From: Ancrocorticia sp052089425
GTDB lineage: Bacteria; Actinomycetota; Actinomycetes; Actinomycetales; Actinomycetaceae
Assembly: GCF_052089425.1 (NCBI RefSeq)
Contig: NZ_JBQCZW010000030.1
Span: 1-25,518 of the forward strand
DNA: 25,518 bases
Direction: 5' to 3'
Shown: piece by piece, positions 16,814 to 24,916 of the stretch
Layout of the letters: every line of letters starts with the position of its first letter
How positions within the stretch are numbered: position 1 is the stretch's first letter
Position numbers and translations under genes: made by a program
Notes under the pieces: model-generated
Told to the model about the DNA's origin: nothing
The model's database searches: none
Seen by the model: only the letters and a program-made list of their open reading frames with translations

Positions 16814-17998
16814 ATGAGCAAGGATACGCTCAACGTTGCCGTGATCGGCGCAGGTATGGCCGGAACTACGCATGCCAATGCGTGGCGTCAGGTAGGAACC
16901 GTCTACGATCTTGGATTGCCGAAGATTCACCTACACACAATCGCCGATGCATACATGCCATTCGCTGAGGACGCCGCCGAGCGCTACGGCTATGAGCATG
17001 CGGTTGACGATTGGAAGAAGGTCGCCGACAACCCTGAAATCGATATCGTCTCGATCGTTGTCGGCAACGCTCTACACCGCGAAATTGCCGAGGCCCTCAT
17101 CCGCGCCGGCAAGCATGTTCTCTGCGAGAAGCCTATCGCTGACACTCTCGAGAACGCCAAGGCCATGGCCGAGGCAGAGAAGGAAGCTGGAGTAGTCACC
17201 TCCGTGGGCTTCACCTACCGCCGGAATGCCGCACTTGCGCAGGTCGCAAAGCTTGCCAAGGAAGGAAATCTCGGTCAGGTTTCCCATATCGATGCCCGGT
17301 ACTGGTGCGATTACGGCTGTGATCCAAACACTCCGATGGCCTGGCGTTACAAGGGCCCCATGGGCAGTGGCGCTCTGGGCGATGTTGGTTCGCACCTCAT
17401 TGATTCGGCCGAGTTCGTGTGTGGCCCACTCAAGGCTGTATCTGGTGCAACGATGGCTACCGTCATCAAGGAACGCCCCGTAGCCCAGGGCCACGTTACC
17501 CGCGGAACCGCGCTCGATACGTCCAACGCTGAGATGGATACCGTAGAAAACGACGATGTTGCTACCTTCACGGCCGAATTCGAGAACGGCGCGATCGGCA
17601 CCTTCTCCTGCTCTCGCGTTGCGTGGAACATGCCAAACTCCATGCAGATCCAAGTACTCGGAACTAAAGGCCGCGCCGGGTGGGACCTTGCACGGTCCGG
17701 TGAGATCGAAGTAGACGATGAGAACTCTCCTGCAGGTCTGGGTGGACCGCGTCAGGTACTCGTTAACCCCGATTTCCCCTACTACGCACGTGGCAATTCC
17801 ATGCCAGTAGCTGGTGTGGGACTTACCCAGATCGAGCAGTTCACCTATCAGGCCTACGCCTTCCTCCAGCAAGTCGCAGGTGTGGAGAACGGTCTGCCAA
17901 AGTGCGCGACATTCGCTGACGGCTACCGCGAGATGCGTATCGCTGATGCAGTTGCACGTTCAGCAGCGGCTGGCGGCGCACGCATCGAAATTCAGTAA
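16814..17998 (+). CDS. Gfo/Idh/MocA-family oxidoreductase, probable inositol-isomer dehydrogenase
   Basis: A 394-residue NAD(P)-dependent dehydrogenase, longer than the other two family members here. It shows the Rossmann motif GAGMAG (12-17), EKP (105-107, Lys106) and an intact Asp190-x3-His194 pair in GDVGSHLID. The extra length lies mostly in the C-terminal domain. GGAGG lies 6 bases before the ATG. It has its own promoter with two operator candidates, and a terminator separates it from the permease gene. Candidate substrates are scyllo-inositol or another stereoisomer, or reduction of an inosose; family members also oxidise glucosides and other polyols, so the assignment is from context. 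It diverges well from both the 2161 protein and IolG. Confidence 0.85.
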   Translation: MSKDTLNVAVIGAGMAGTTHANAWRQVGTVYDLGLPKIHLHTIADAYMPFAEDAAERYGYEHAVDDWKKVADNPEIDIVSIVVGNALHREIAEALIRAGKHVLCEKPIADTLENAKAMAEAEKEAGVVTSVGFTYRRNAALAQVAKLAKEGNLGQVSHIDARYWCDYGCDPNTPMAWRYKGPMGSGALGDVGSHLIDSAEFVCGPLKAVSGATMATVIKERPVAQGHVTRGTALDTSNAEMDTVENDDVATFTAEFENGAIGTFSCSRVAWNMPNSMQIQVLGTKGRAGWDLARSGEIEVDDENSPAGLGGPRQVLVNPDFPYYARGNSMPVAGVGLTQIEQFTYQAYAFLQQVAGVENGLPKCATFADGYREMRIADAVARSAAAGGARIEIQ

Positions 17999-18006
17999 CT
18001 TCCCAT

Positions 18007-18038
18007 GGGGGTGGGAGTCCATCGAGGTTCCCACCCCC
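18007..18038 (+). terminator. GC-rich hairpin after the third oxidoreductase gene
   Basis: A perfect 10-bp stem (18007-18016 with 18029-18038), 9 bases past the stop. No T-tract follows, so it may protect the 3' end or slow polymerase rather than terminate. Confidence 0.4.
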
Positions 18039-18086
18039 GCTTACACCTCACGACATGATGCCGCATCCTCGGCATACTGGCGATTC

Positions 18087-18128
18087 AACGGTTAAAGTCA
18101 GCAACCTGCTGTCACCGTTCTCTTTTTT
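18087..18128 (+). terminator. Intrinsic terminator directly upstream of the second permease gene
   Basis: A 6-bp outer stem (AACGGT 18087-18092, ACCGTT 18114-18119) and an inner stem CAGCA/TGCTG with a 3-base loop, followed by CTCTTTTTT. Only 38 bases separate the T-tract from the permease start codon, leaving little space for a promoter after it, so it may act as an attenuator. Confidence 0.7.
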
Positions 18129-18133
18129 ATCTG

Positions 18134-18148
18134 CCTCACTCAGTGAGG
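18134..18148. promoter_or_regulatory. CCTCACT-C-AGTGAGG palindrome before the second permease gene
   Basis: A perfect 7-bp inverted repeat around a single base, between the terminator T-tract and the ribosome site. It could bind a regulator; as RNA, the single-base centre makes a full hairpin sterically strained. Confidence 0.4.
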
Positions 18149-18166
18149 AAACCAAAGGAGACAAGG

Positions 18167-19807
18167 ATGTCATCCCCATCTACTATCCCACCTAGGCTAT
18201 CGTCCGAAGACGTTAGCGAACTCGTTGAGAAAACTCCGCCATCTGGCAAGAAGCGCTCAGTTGGGTTTGTGGCTTTCGCGGCAACCCTCGGTTCTTTCCT
18301 CTTCGGCTATGACACGGGCGTCATCTCCGGCGCCCTTCCTTACATGCAAATGCCTACGGATGGCGGCGGCCTAGCGCTTACGCCAGTTGAAGAAGGGCTG
18401 GTTGGCTTCTTCCTGCTTATTGGATGCGCCTTCGGTGCACTCTTCGGCGGTCGTCTCTCCGATAAGTACGGGCGCCGCCATAACATCTTGTTACTTGCTG
18501 CGATCTTCCTTATTGGCGCCATTGCATGTGCCGCCTCTCCGAATCTCCTGATTCTTTACCCGTCCCGGTTCCTTCTGGGATGTGCCGTGGGTGGTGCTTC
18601 GGCTACTGTTCCCGTTTACCTTTCCGAAACTGCTCCCAAACGGATACGTGGTGTGCTCGTAGGCATCGATCAGCTCATGATCGTCACCGGCCAGCTTTTC
18701 GCTTTCATCGTGAACGCCGTCATCGCTAATATCACAGGCGGCCCTGACGTCATTCTCCAGCAGGTGGCCGCGGGAACTACCGCGAGAATCAATGGTGTTG
18801 AAACAACGCTTCAAGCTGGAGAGATGTACTCCTACGATGTCATGAGGCATATCGATCCGGCACTCTTTACGATCGATCACGGCAACGGCGATACCTGGCG
18901 CTATATGCTTCTTGTCTGCACAATTCCGGCGATCGCGCTGTGGATTTGCATGCGCATGATGCCGGAATCCTCACGCTGGCACGCGGCCAACTTTCAGTTC
19001 GCTGAAGCGATTGGCTGCTTGAAGCGTGTACGTACTGAGAAGGATGACATTCCTGGCGAGGTCCAGGAAATGGTGGATGCTCGGCAAAGCCAAGATTCTG
19101 AAGTGAAACTAGGGCTTAAACAAATACTGAAGATCAAATGGCTACGAAGACTCTTGATTATCGGAGCTCTCATAGGCATCTTTAATCAGACAACCGGCGT
19201 CAACACGATGATGTACTACGCCCCCAAGGTCCTCCAGCAGGCTGGATTTGGCACACAGGCGGCGATCACCCTCACCGTGCTGACGGGCGTTGCCTCGGTA
19301 ATAGGTTCGGCAACCGGCCTCTATCTCCTCGCCAGATTCAGCCGCCGTACGGTTCTGATATTTGGTACAAGCGGCCTAACTGCCATGCTTGTTGCGCTTG
19401 CTCTCATATTCCAGTTCGGTATCACTCCACACATGGACGCGGATGGAAACGTACTGGACTCTATGCCTGACTTCGTCCCATATCTGGTGGTTGTAGCGAT
19501 TGTGCTGTTCATGATGTTCATGCAGTCAGGCAATGCGCCCGCTACCTGGGTGATCATGGCTGAGCTGTTCCCGGGAAGCATTCGCGGCGTGGCAATGGGA
19601 CTTGCCGTGTCCTGTATCTGGATCAGCAACGCGATCATCACCTTCGGCTTCCCGCCAATTATGGACGCGGTTGGTCCAACATGGACTTACGCCATGTTCG
19701 CCATCATCAACGTCATTGCAGTCACGTGGATGATTAAAGTTGTTCCAGAAACCAAGTACTCGTCACTTGAAGAGCTCGAAGTGGAATTCGAGGAGCGGTA
19801 CTCCTAA
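18167..19807 (+). CDS. iolT: MFS sugar porter, probable inositol transporter (paralogue 2)
   Basis: A 546-residue, 12-segment sugar porter. The N-terminal part (KTPPSGKKRS, GSFLFGYDTGVISGALPYM at 42-60, GGRLSDKYGRRHN at about 94-106) is nearly superimposable on the permease at 123-1706. PESSRW (266-271) and PETK near the C-terminus are present. The main difference is the external loop between segments 5 and 6, about 57 residues here (188-244) against about 39 in paralogue 1. The start at 18167 is preferred to a GTG at 18143 because AGGAG lies 6 bases before it. It probably imports an inositol or a related polyol. The two copies may differ in affinity or isomer preference. A terminator and a palindrome precede it. 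Confidence 0.85.
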   Translation: MSSPSTIPPRLSSEDVSELVEKTPPSGKKRSVGFVAFAATLGSFLFGYDTGVISGALPYMQMPTDGGGLALTPVEEGLVGFFLLIGCAFGALFGGRLSDKYGRRHNILLLAAIFLIGAIACAASPNLLILYPSRFLLGCAVGGASATVPVYLSETAPKRIRGVLVGIDQLMIVTGQLFAFIVNAVIANITGGPDVILQQVAAGTTARINGVETTLQAGEMYSYDVMRHIDPALFTIDHGNGDTWRYMLLVCTIPAIALWICMRMMPESSRWHAANFQFAEAIGCLKRVRTEKDDIPGEVQEMVDARQSQDSEVKLGLKQILKIKWLRRLLIIGALIGIFNQTTGVNTMMYYAPKVLQQAGFGTQAAITLTVLTGVASVIGSATGLYLLARFSRRTVLIFGTSGLTAMLVALALIFQFGITPHMDADGNVLDSMPDFVPYLVVVAIVLFMMFMQSGNAPATWVIMAELFPGSIRGVAMGLAVSCIWISNAIITFGFPPIMDAVGPTWTYAMFAIINVIAVTWMIKVVPETKYSSLEELEVEFEERYS

Positions 19808-19842
19808 ACCGGAACGTATTCCGTAGATAACTGGAAGTAACT

Positions 19843-19882
19843 GTGATGGCGGGTGGGCACGCTCAGTGTCTCCCGCCATCAC
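19843..19882 (+). terminator. Hairpin terminator after the second permease gene
   Basis: A perfect 11-bp stem (19843-19853 with 19872-19882) and an 18-base loop, 35 bases past the stop, with a weak T-tract (CCTTTAACC). A smaller hairpin CGGAA-cgta-TTCCG (19810-19823) lies just before it. Confidence 0.6.
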
Positions 19883-19931
19883 AACCTTTAACCGACATTC
19901 CCTACATCACACAGCATTCGTTCAAAACGTA

Positions 19932-19961
19932 TTGACATTGCTTAATCTTTGTCAGTATGTT
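19932..19961 (+). promoter_or_regulatory. Promoter of the transaldolase-family gene
   Basis: A consensus TTGACA (19932-19937), an 18-base spacer and TATGTT (19956-19961), giving a leader of about 55 bases. I see neither type of operator candidate here, so control may differ from the other units. Confidence 0.55.
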
Positions 19962-20023
19962 TAGTTGTGTAGTCACAGACATATCAAAGACGCTTGTCTA
20001 CTTGCATCGACTTAGGAGCACTA

Positions 20024-21103
20024 GTGAGTAACCCCTCTCAGACCCCCGGCCCTCTACTGACTGCCGCGCAGAGCTTCGATACCGTTCTCTGGAACGATTC
20101 GGCAGATCTCGACGAGCTTTCACAGTCCATTTCGTTCGGTGGTGTAGGCGCCACCTGTAACCCGGTTATTGCCTACACAACCATCTCGAAGCACCCTGAT
20201 ATCTGGAAGGCCCGCATTCAAGAGATTGCTGACGCCAACCCAACATGGGGAGAATCTGAGATCGGCTGGCAGACAGTCAAAAACATGTCCGTTGAGGCAG
20301 CCAAGCTTCTTGAGCCCGCATTCGAGAAGTACAACGGGCGCAATGGACGCCTCTCCGTCCAGACCGATCCTCGCTTCCATCGCGACGCCAAGAAGCTGGC
20401 CGATCAAGCCGTTGAATTCTCCGAGCTTGCGCCCAACATCGTGGTGAAGGTGCCAGCCACCAAGGTTGGCATCGAGGCAATTGAGGATGCCACCTACCGT
20501 GGTGTCTCGATGAACGTCACCGTTTCCTTCTCCGTACCGCAGGCCGTCAAGGCTGGCGAGGCCATCGAGCGTGGACTTGAGCGCCGCAAGGCCGAAGGCC
20601 ATGACATTTCCACCATGGGTCCGGTTGTCACCATTATGTGTGGTCGCCTCGATGACTGGCTCAAGAGCGTTGTTGCTCGCGATGGCATCTACATCGATCC
20701 ATCCGCTCTGGAGTGGGCAGGCGTTGCTGCATTCAAGAACGCCTACCGCATCTTCCAGGAGCGCGGCCTAACAGCCCGCCTGTTGTGCGCTGCCTTCCGT
20801 AACGTGCTCCAGTGGTCCGAATTCCAAGGTGGGGACGTCGTGGTTTCCCCGCCATTCAAGTGGCAGCAGATCATCAACGCATCGGACTACGAACCCGTTG
20901 CACGCATGGATGTTCCAGTTGACGAGTACTACATCAATCAGCTGCGCCGCATCCCGGACTTCAACCGCGCCTATGAGGAAGACGGCATGAGTGTTGAAGA
21001 GTTCGAGACCTTCGGTCCCACTGCCAAGACTCTGCGCCAGTTCCTCAATGCTGACGCCGATCTGGACGCACTGGTTCGCGACATTCTGGTTCCAGCGCCG
21101 TAA
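20024..21103 (+). CDS. Transaldolase-family protein with an aldolase-like Gln in the active site
   Basis: A 359-residue TIM-barrel class I aldolase of the transaldolase family. Gap-free comparison by eye with E. coli TalB motifs places Asp25 (NDSAD) at the catalytic Asp, Lys142 (VVKVPAT) at the Schiff-base Lys and Phe169 (NVTVSFS) at the Phe of TalB. The catalytic Glu of TalB (STEVDAR) aligns with Gln113 (SVQTDPR). Fructose-6-phosphate aldolase has Gln at this place. The protein may thus cleave a sugar phosphate directly instead of transferring a dihydroxyacetone unit. The GTG start at 20024 is chosen because TAGGAG lies 5 bases before it; an in-frame ATG at 19994 has no such site. It stands alone between a promoter and a strong terminator. 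The role in inositol or side-substrate metabolism is inferred from position only. Confidence 0.8.
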   Translation: MSNPSQTPGPLLTAAQSFDTVLWNDSADLDELSQSISFGGVGATCNPVIAYTTISKHPDIWKARIQEIADANPTWGESEIGWQTVKNMSVEAAKLLEPAFEKYNGRNGRLSVQTDPRFHRDAKKLADQAVEFSELAPNIVVKVPATKVGIEAIEDATYRGVSMNVTVSFSVPQAVKAGEAIERGLERRKAEGHDISTMGPVVTIMCGRLDDWLKSVVARDGIYIDPSALEWAGVAAFKNAYRIFQERGLTARLLCAAFRNVLQWSEFQGGDVVVSPPFKWQQIINASDYEPVARMDVPVDEYYINQLRRIPDFNRAYEEDGMSVEEFETFGPTAKTLRQFLNADADLDALVRDILVPAP

Positions 21104-21150
21104 TCTCGTGGGCTAGGTCAGATCACTCCCCCGACGTAGTCCATGCCGGC

Positions 21151-21187
21151 AAGGGCGGGGCATCTTTCGAGATGCCCCGCCCTTTTT
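21151..21187 (+). terminator. Strong intrinsic terminator of the transaldolase-family gene
   Basis: A perfect 15-bp stem (21151-21165 with 21170-21184) with a TTCG tetraloop, then a five-T run (21183-21187). It lies between convergent genes; the tail is good only on the plus strand. Confidence 0.9.
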
Positions 21188-21227
21188 ACTCGCAGGCGAA
21201 CGGACGAAAGGGCAAGGCCCGCATGAG

Positions 21228-22511
21228 TCAGCCGAGGATCCCCGAATCCACGCGTCCCCAATTCCCCGCATAGAATCGCCCAAGAGTTTCCTTCTTGAAC
21301 TCGGTGTAGGTGCCTTCTTCCATGGCACGGCGAATTCCGGCTACGAGGTGCACGGTGTAGTACTCGTTGTGGATGGTGGCGAGCGTGGAGCTGATCATTT
21401 CCTTCGCCTTGAAGGCGTGATGAAGGTAGGCACGCGAAAAATGCGTGCACGTGTAGCACTTGCAGCCGGGAACAAGCCGGCCAAAATCGCGCTTGAACTG
21501 CTGGCGCGTCACGTTGAATCGGCCGTCGGGCGAATAGATGGCGGCGTTGCGGGCAACGCGTGAGGGGTTCACGCAATCGAAGGTGTCCGCCCCGGCCTCC
21601 ACAGCCGCAAAGAAATCGTCAGGCTCGGAGATTCCCAAGAGATGCCGGGCCCGATCCTCCGGAAGCTCCTCGCTCACCCATCCCACGATGGTCCCCAGGT
21701 TCTCCTTCTCGAGTGCTCCGCCGATGCCAAATCCATCGAAGCGTTGACCATCGATCTCCATGGCACCCAAATCCCGTGCTGCCTGACGCCGCAGGTCCTC
21801 GTATTGTGCACCCTGAATCACACCGAAAAGCTGCTGAAAGGGCTTGCCCTCACGCTCCGCGGTCAGCTCCCGGTGGGCAGCAAGGCACCGCTCCGCCCAC
21901 CGCCGTGTCCGCTCCAGGGCCTCTTCCTGATATCCGCGTGAGTTGAGCAGCGTGGTGAGCTCATCGAATGCGAACATGATGTCCGCGCCCAACTCGTGCT
22001 GGATCTTCATCGAAATCTCAGGCGTGAACCGATGTACCGAGCCGTCGAGGTGCGAACGGAACCACACGCCGTCGTCGTCAACATTGGCTAAGCGCTCCTT
22101 TGACGGCGCGACGTCCAAATCGTTCTTTCCCTTGCCGGAAAACTCCTCGGACAGGACCTTCTTGAACCCGGATCCCAGAGAGAGCACCTGAAAACCGCCG
22201 GAATCAGTGTAAGTGGGCCCGCGCCAATTCATGAAGGTGGAGAGCCCGCCGGCCTCGTCGATGATGTCCGAACCCGGCTGCAGATACAGGTGGTAGGCGT
22301 TGGCCAGCACGGCCTGCGCGCCCAACTCCGCCACGGACTCGGGGAGCACGGCCTTGACCGTAGCCTTCGTGCCCACGGGGATGAAGGCGGGAGTCTCGAT
22401 ATCCCCATGCGGCGTGTGAATCACGCCCGTGCGCCCCAGCGGCGCCCCCGTGAGCTTGCCGTGGGCGCCATCTTCTAGACGAGTTCGGAGCGTGAAACCG
22501 GTTGTATCCAT
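21228..22511 (-). CDS. tgt: tRNA-guanine (queuine/preQ1) transglycosylase
   Basis: A 427-residue TIM-barrel enzyme that exchanges guanine-34 of GUN-anticodon tRNAs for a queuosine precursor. It shows the general acid/base Asp103 in TDSGGFQVLSLG, nucleophile Asp312 in FDCVNPSR, and the zinc site Cys350, Cys352, Cys355 and His381, with the spacing of characterised bacterial enzymes. A segment of about 20 residues (roughly 122-145) before the FRSHLDGS motif looks like an insertion relative to short family members. ATG at 22511 is chosen since the protein then starts as the family does; the ribosome site is weak (AGAAAG), and an upstream extension would overlap the preceding gene. It lies 80 bases after the precursor-transporter gene yhhQ, on the same strand. 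Confidence 0.93.
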   Translation of the reverse strand: MDTTGFTLRTRLEDGAHGKLTGAPLGRTGVIHTPHGDIETPAFIPVGTKATVKAVLPESVAELGAQAVLANAYHLYLQPGSDIIDEAGGLSTFMNWRGPTYTDSGGFQVLSLGSGFKKVLSEEFSGKGKNDLDVAPSKERLANVDDDGVWFRSHLDGSVHRFTPEISMKIQHELGADIMFAFDELTTLLNSRGYQEEALERTRRWAERCLAAHRELTAEREGKPFQQLFGVIQGAQYEDLRRQAARDLGAMEIDGQRFDGFGIGGALEKENLGTIVGWVSEELPEDRARHLLGISEPDDFFAAVEAGADTFDCVNPSRVARNAAIYSPDGRFNVTRQQFKRDFGRLVPGCKCYTCTHFSRAYLHHAFKAKEMISSTLATIHNEYYTVHLVAGIRRAMEEGTYTEFKKETLGRFYAGNWGRVDSGILG

Positions 22512-22591
22512 CAGGTTCTTTCTGTTTTTTCTCTGATCATTGGCGACGACGGGTCCGAGTACCTCAGGGATGCGGAGCGGCGGGCTGGGAT

Positions 22592-23434
22592 CTAGTCTTC
22601 GTTCCCCGAGCGTTCGCTCGCTGACTCCCCGTGTTCCTTCCCGGCGTATTCCGGTTCGCGGCGCTTCAGCCAACCCACTACAGCATAGGTGACCGGCAGG
22701 AGAATGGCCTCAACGGCCACCTTGTAGATGAAGCCAACAACGGTGAGGTTAACGATCGTTTCCAGCGGCATGTCGCCAGCAAGAATCACGCTGCCCCACG
22801 CCACGGCGCAGAATACAACGGTATCCACGGCCTCGCCCACGAGGGTTGATCCCATGAGCCGCGCCCACAGGTGCTTTTCGCCCCAGCGCTTCTTGATGCG
22901 CACCAGGACATAGGAGTTCAAGAGCTGCCCGCACAGGAATCCCAACGTGGAGGCGGCCACGAAGCGCGGCACCACACCTACGACGGCAGCGAACGCGTCT
23001 TGATCCACGTAATCGCCCGAGGGCGGCAGCGCCACCACAATGGCGAACACGATCGAGGCCACAAGCTGCACCAAAAACCCCGTGACGATCACCCGGCGCG
23101 CACGGCGGAAGCCGTACACCTCAGACAGCACATCACCCAGTACATAGGTGAGGGGGAAGAGGATCGCGCCACCATCGAAGACAAGATGGAGCGGGCCAAG
23201 ATCCAGCCCGATCAGCTTGGTGGCGGCAATGTTGGACACCAAGAGGAACGCCACGAATACAACGGCGATGATGTCATAGTATCCCCGGGCTGATCTTGGT
23301 GTGGGCGCGGATTCGGGCGCGGGCACCACCCCGCGCTTTGGAGATCCACTTCCGGTGGCAGAATCCGAGCTGGCGCTAGAATCCGGACTGGCGCTATTGG
23401 GACTATTAGGCGTGGTGTTATTGGGCGTAGGCAT
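22592..23434 (-). CDS. yhhQ: Queuosine precursor transporter (YhhQ/QPTR family)
   Basis: A 280-residue inner-membrane protein with about six hydrophobic segments, of the family importing preQ0, preQ1 or queuine. The first 50 residues are a low-complexity Asn/Ser/Pro/Thr-rich cytoplasmic extension; the core begins at GYYDIIAVVFVAFLLVSNI and includes the family-typical LTYVLGDVLSEVYGFRRAR and GFLCGQLLNSYVL blocks. An acidic tail follows. ATG at 23434 has AGGAAG 5 bases upstream; the frame stays open to 23551 but only with a TTG start. Pairing with tgt makes a salvage unit. No queuosine biosynthesis gene and no recognisable preQ1 riboswitch in the roughly 200-bp leader are visible; a possible -10 box (TACACT, 23561-23566, minus) would give a leader of about 120 bases. 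Confidence 0.9.
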   Translation of the reverse strand: MPTPNNTTPNSPNSASPDSSASSDSATGSGSPKRGVVPAPESAPTPRSARGYYDIIAVVFVAFLLVSNIAATKLIGLDLGPLHLVFDGGAILFPLTYVLGDVLSEVYGFRRARRVIVTGFLVQLVASIVFAIVVALPPSGDYVDQDAFAAVVGVVPRFVAASTLGFLCGQLLNSYVLVRIKKRWGEKHLWARLMGSTLVGEAVDTVVFCAVAWGSVILAGDMPLETIVNLTVVGFIYKVAVEAILLPVTYAVVGWLKRREPEYAGKEHGESASERSGNED

Positions 23435-23643
23435 ACGGCTTCCTGTCAATACGTATATTTCCAGTTCGCCCGGCGCTGCCACCACCAGGTCCTGCGGCAT
23501 CGCCAAGCTGTAGCAAAGTGCGATGCCCAGAGAACGCCGATCGCTCGACAATCCGAGTCAAGTGTAGCGGACGCGCCAACAAACCCGGAACGTGGAGCAT
23601 TGACACACGCCACCGCTAGGCAGAAGATAGCGAGGTGTCTGCG

Positions 23644-24915
23644 ATGAACAACCCGATGGAATGGGTTTCCATCATTGTCCTGATCGGTGTGCTCGCCTTT
23701 GCCGTCACCCGCCCGAAGGGCCTGCCGGAGGCCGTGGCCGCCGTGCCCGCCGCCGCGTTCCTCATCGCCATCGGCGCCATCGATCTGCCCACCACGGGCG
23801 AAGAAGCCGCCAGCCTAGGCCCCACCGTAGGCTTTTTGGCCGCCGTTCTGGTCCTTGCAAACCTCTGCGAGAAGGAGGGCCTGTTCACCGCAGCCGGCCA
23901 GCTCATGGCCAAGGGCTCCAAAGGAGATCCGAAACGCCTACTCGCCCTCGTGTTCATCGCCGCCGCCATCACCACCGCCGTCCTGAGCCTCGACGCCACC
24001 GTCGTGCTTCTCACGCCAGTCATTTTCGGCACCGCCGCCCGCATGGGTGCGCGCCCCAAACCCCACGTCTACGCCACCGCGCACCTCGCCAACTCCGCCT
24101 CGCTCCTCCTCCCGGTCTCCAACCTCACGAACCTCCTCGCCATGAACGCCTCCGGCCTGAGCTTCGCGAAGTTCGCCATGATCATGGCACTTCCGTGGGC
24201 ACTGTCCCTCGCCGTTGAGTACATCGTTTTCCGCGTGAGATTCCGCGGGGATCTTTCGTTGAAGCCCCCGCGCGGAAAGAATAATAACGACGACGACGTT
24301 GTGGTCCCGAAGTTCGCCGTTGCGGTACTGGGCATCACGTTGATTGGGTTTGTTGCATGTTCCCCGCTCAATATCGAGAGCTTCTGGGCGGCCCTCCTTG
24401 GCGTTGTTCTGCTGGCGGGAAAGCGCCTCATCGTGAACTCGGAGCCCAAGAAGCGCCAGATCGTGGACCTGCTCAAGGCCATCAACGTGTGGTTCATCCT
24501 GTTCGTGCTCAGCCTAGGCATCGTGGTGCGGGCTGTGGTAGACAACGGCCTATCCGAAACCCTGAGCCATGTGGTCCCGGCCGGCAACAGCCTGCTGACG
24601 ATGCTGGCTCTGGCGTTCATCGCCGCACTGCTGGCCAACACAGTCAACAATCTTCCGGCGGTCCTCGTGTTGCTGCCGCTCGTGGCTCACGCGGGCCCGC
24701 CCGCCGTGTTGGCCGTGCTCATCGGCGTGAACATCGGCCCCAACCTCACCTACGTGGGATCTCTGGCCACACTCCTGTGGCGCCGGATTCTCAAAGAACG
24801 TGATCAAGACACAGAAGTCATGGAGTTCACCAAGCTGGGGCTGCTGACGGTTCCGATAAGTTTGGTGTTGTGTACGTGCGCCCTGTGGGGCGTCACGCAT
24901 CTGTTAGGAGTATGA
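23644..24915 (+). CDS. ArsB/NhaD-type ion transporter (SLC13-like)
   Basis: A 423-residue integral membrane protein with about 10-11 hydrophobic segments of the ion transporter superfamily that holds ArsB arsenite pumps, NhaD Na+/H+ antiporters and SLC13 carriers. Typical blocks are SLDATVVLLTPVIFGTAAR, the hairpin SNLTNLLAMNASG and, in the second half, NTVNNLPAVLVLLPL with GPNLTYVGSLATLLW, forming the two-fold pseudo-repeat of the fold. A charged loop (GKNNNDDDV, about 215-223) divides the halves. The ATG at 23644 is preferred to the GTG at 23635 because GAGG (23632-23635) precedes it at 8 bases and overlaps the GTG. It is one base from the universal stress gene, so the two are coupled. Substrate undetermined: arsenite, Na+ or an organic anion; no arsR or arsC is nearby. 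Confidence 0.8.
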   Translation: MNNPMEWVSIIVLIGVLAFAVTRPKGLPEAVAAVPAAAFLIAIGAIDLPTTGEEAASLGPTVGFLAAVLVLANLCEKEGLFTAAGQLMAKGSKGDPKRLLALVFIAAAITTAVLSLDATVVLLTPVIFGTAARMGARPKPHVYATAHLANSASLLLPVSNLTNLLAMNASGLSFAKFAMIMALPWALSLAVEYIVFRVRFRGDLSLKPPRGKNNNDDDVVVPKFAVAVLGITLIGFVACSPLNIESFWAALLGVVLLAGKRLIVNSEPKKRQIVDLLKAINVWFILFVLSLGIVVRAVVDNGLSETLSHVVPAGNSLLTMLALAFIAALLANTVNNLPAVLVLLPLVAHAGPPAVLAVLIGVNIGPNLTYVGSLATLLWRRILKERDQDTEVMEFTKLGLLTVPISLVLCTCALWGVTHLLGV

Positions 24916-24916
24916 G

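Noticed and set aside
23435..23643. Possible preQ1 riboswitch in the leader of yhhQ.
   Set aside because: No sequence resembling the compact preQ1-I pseudoknot consensus or the larger classes could be recognised.
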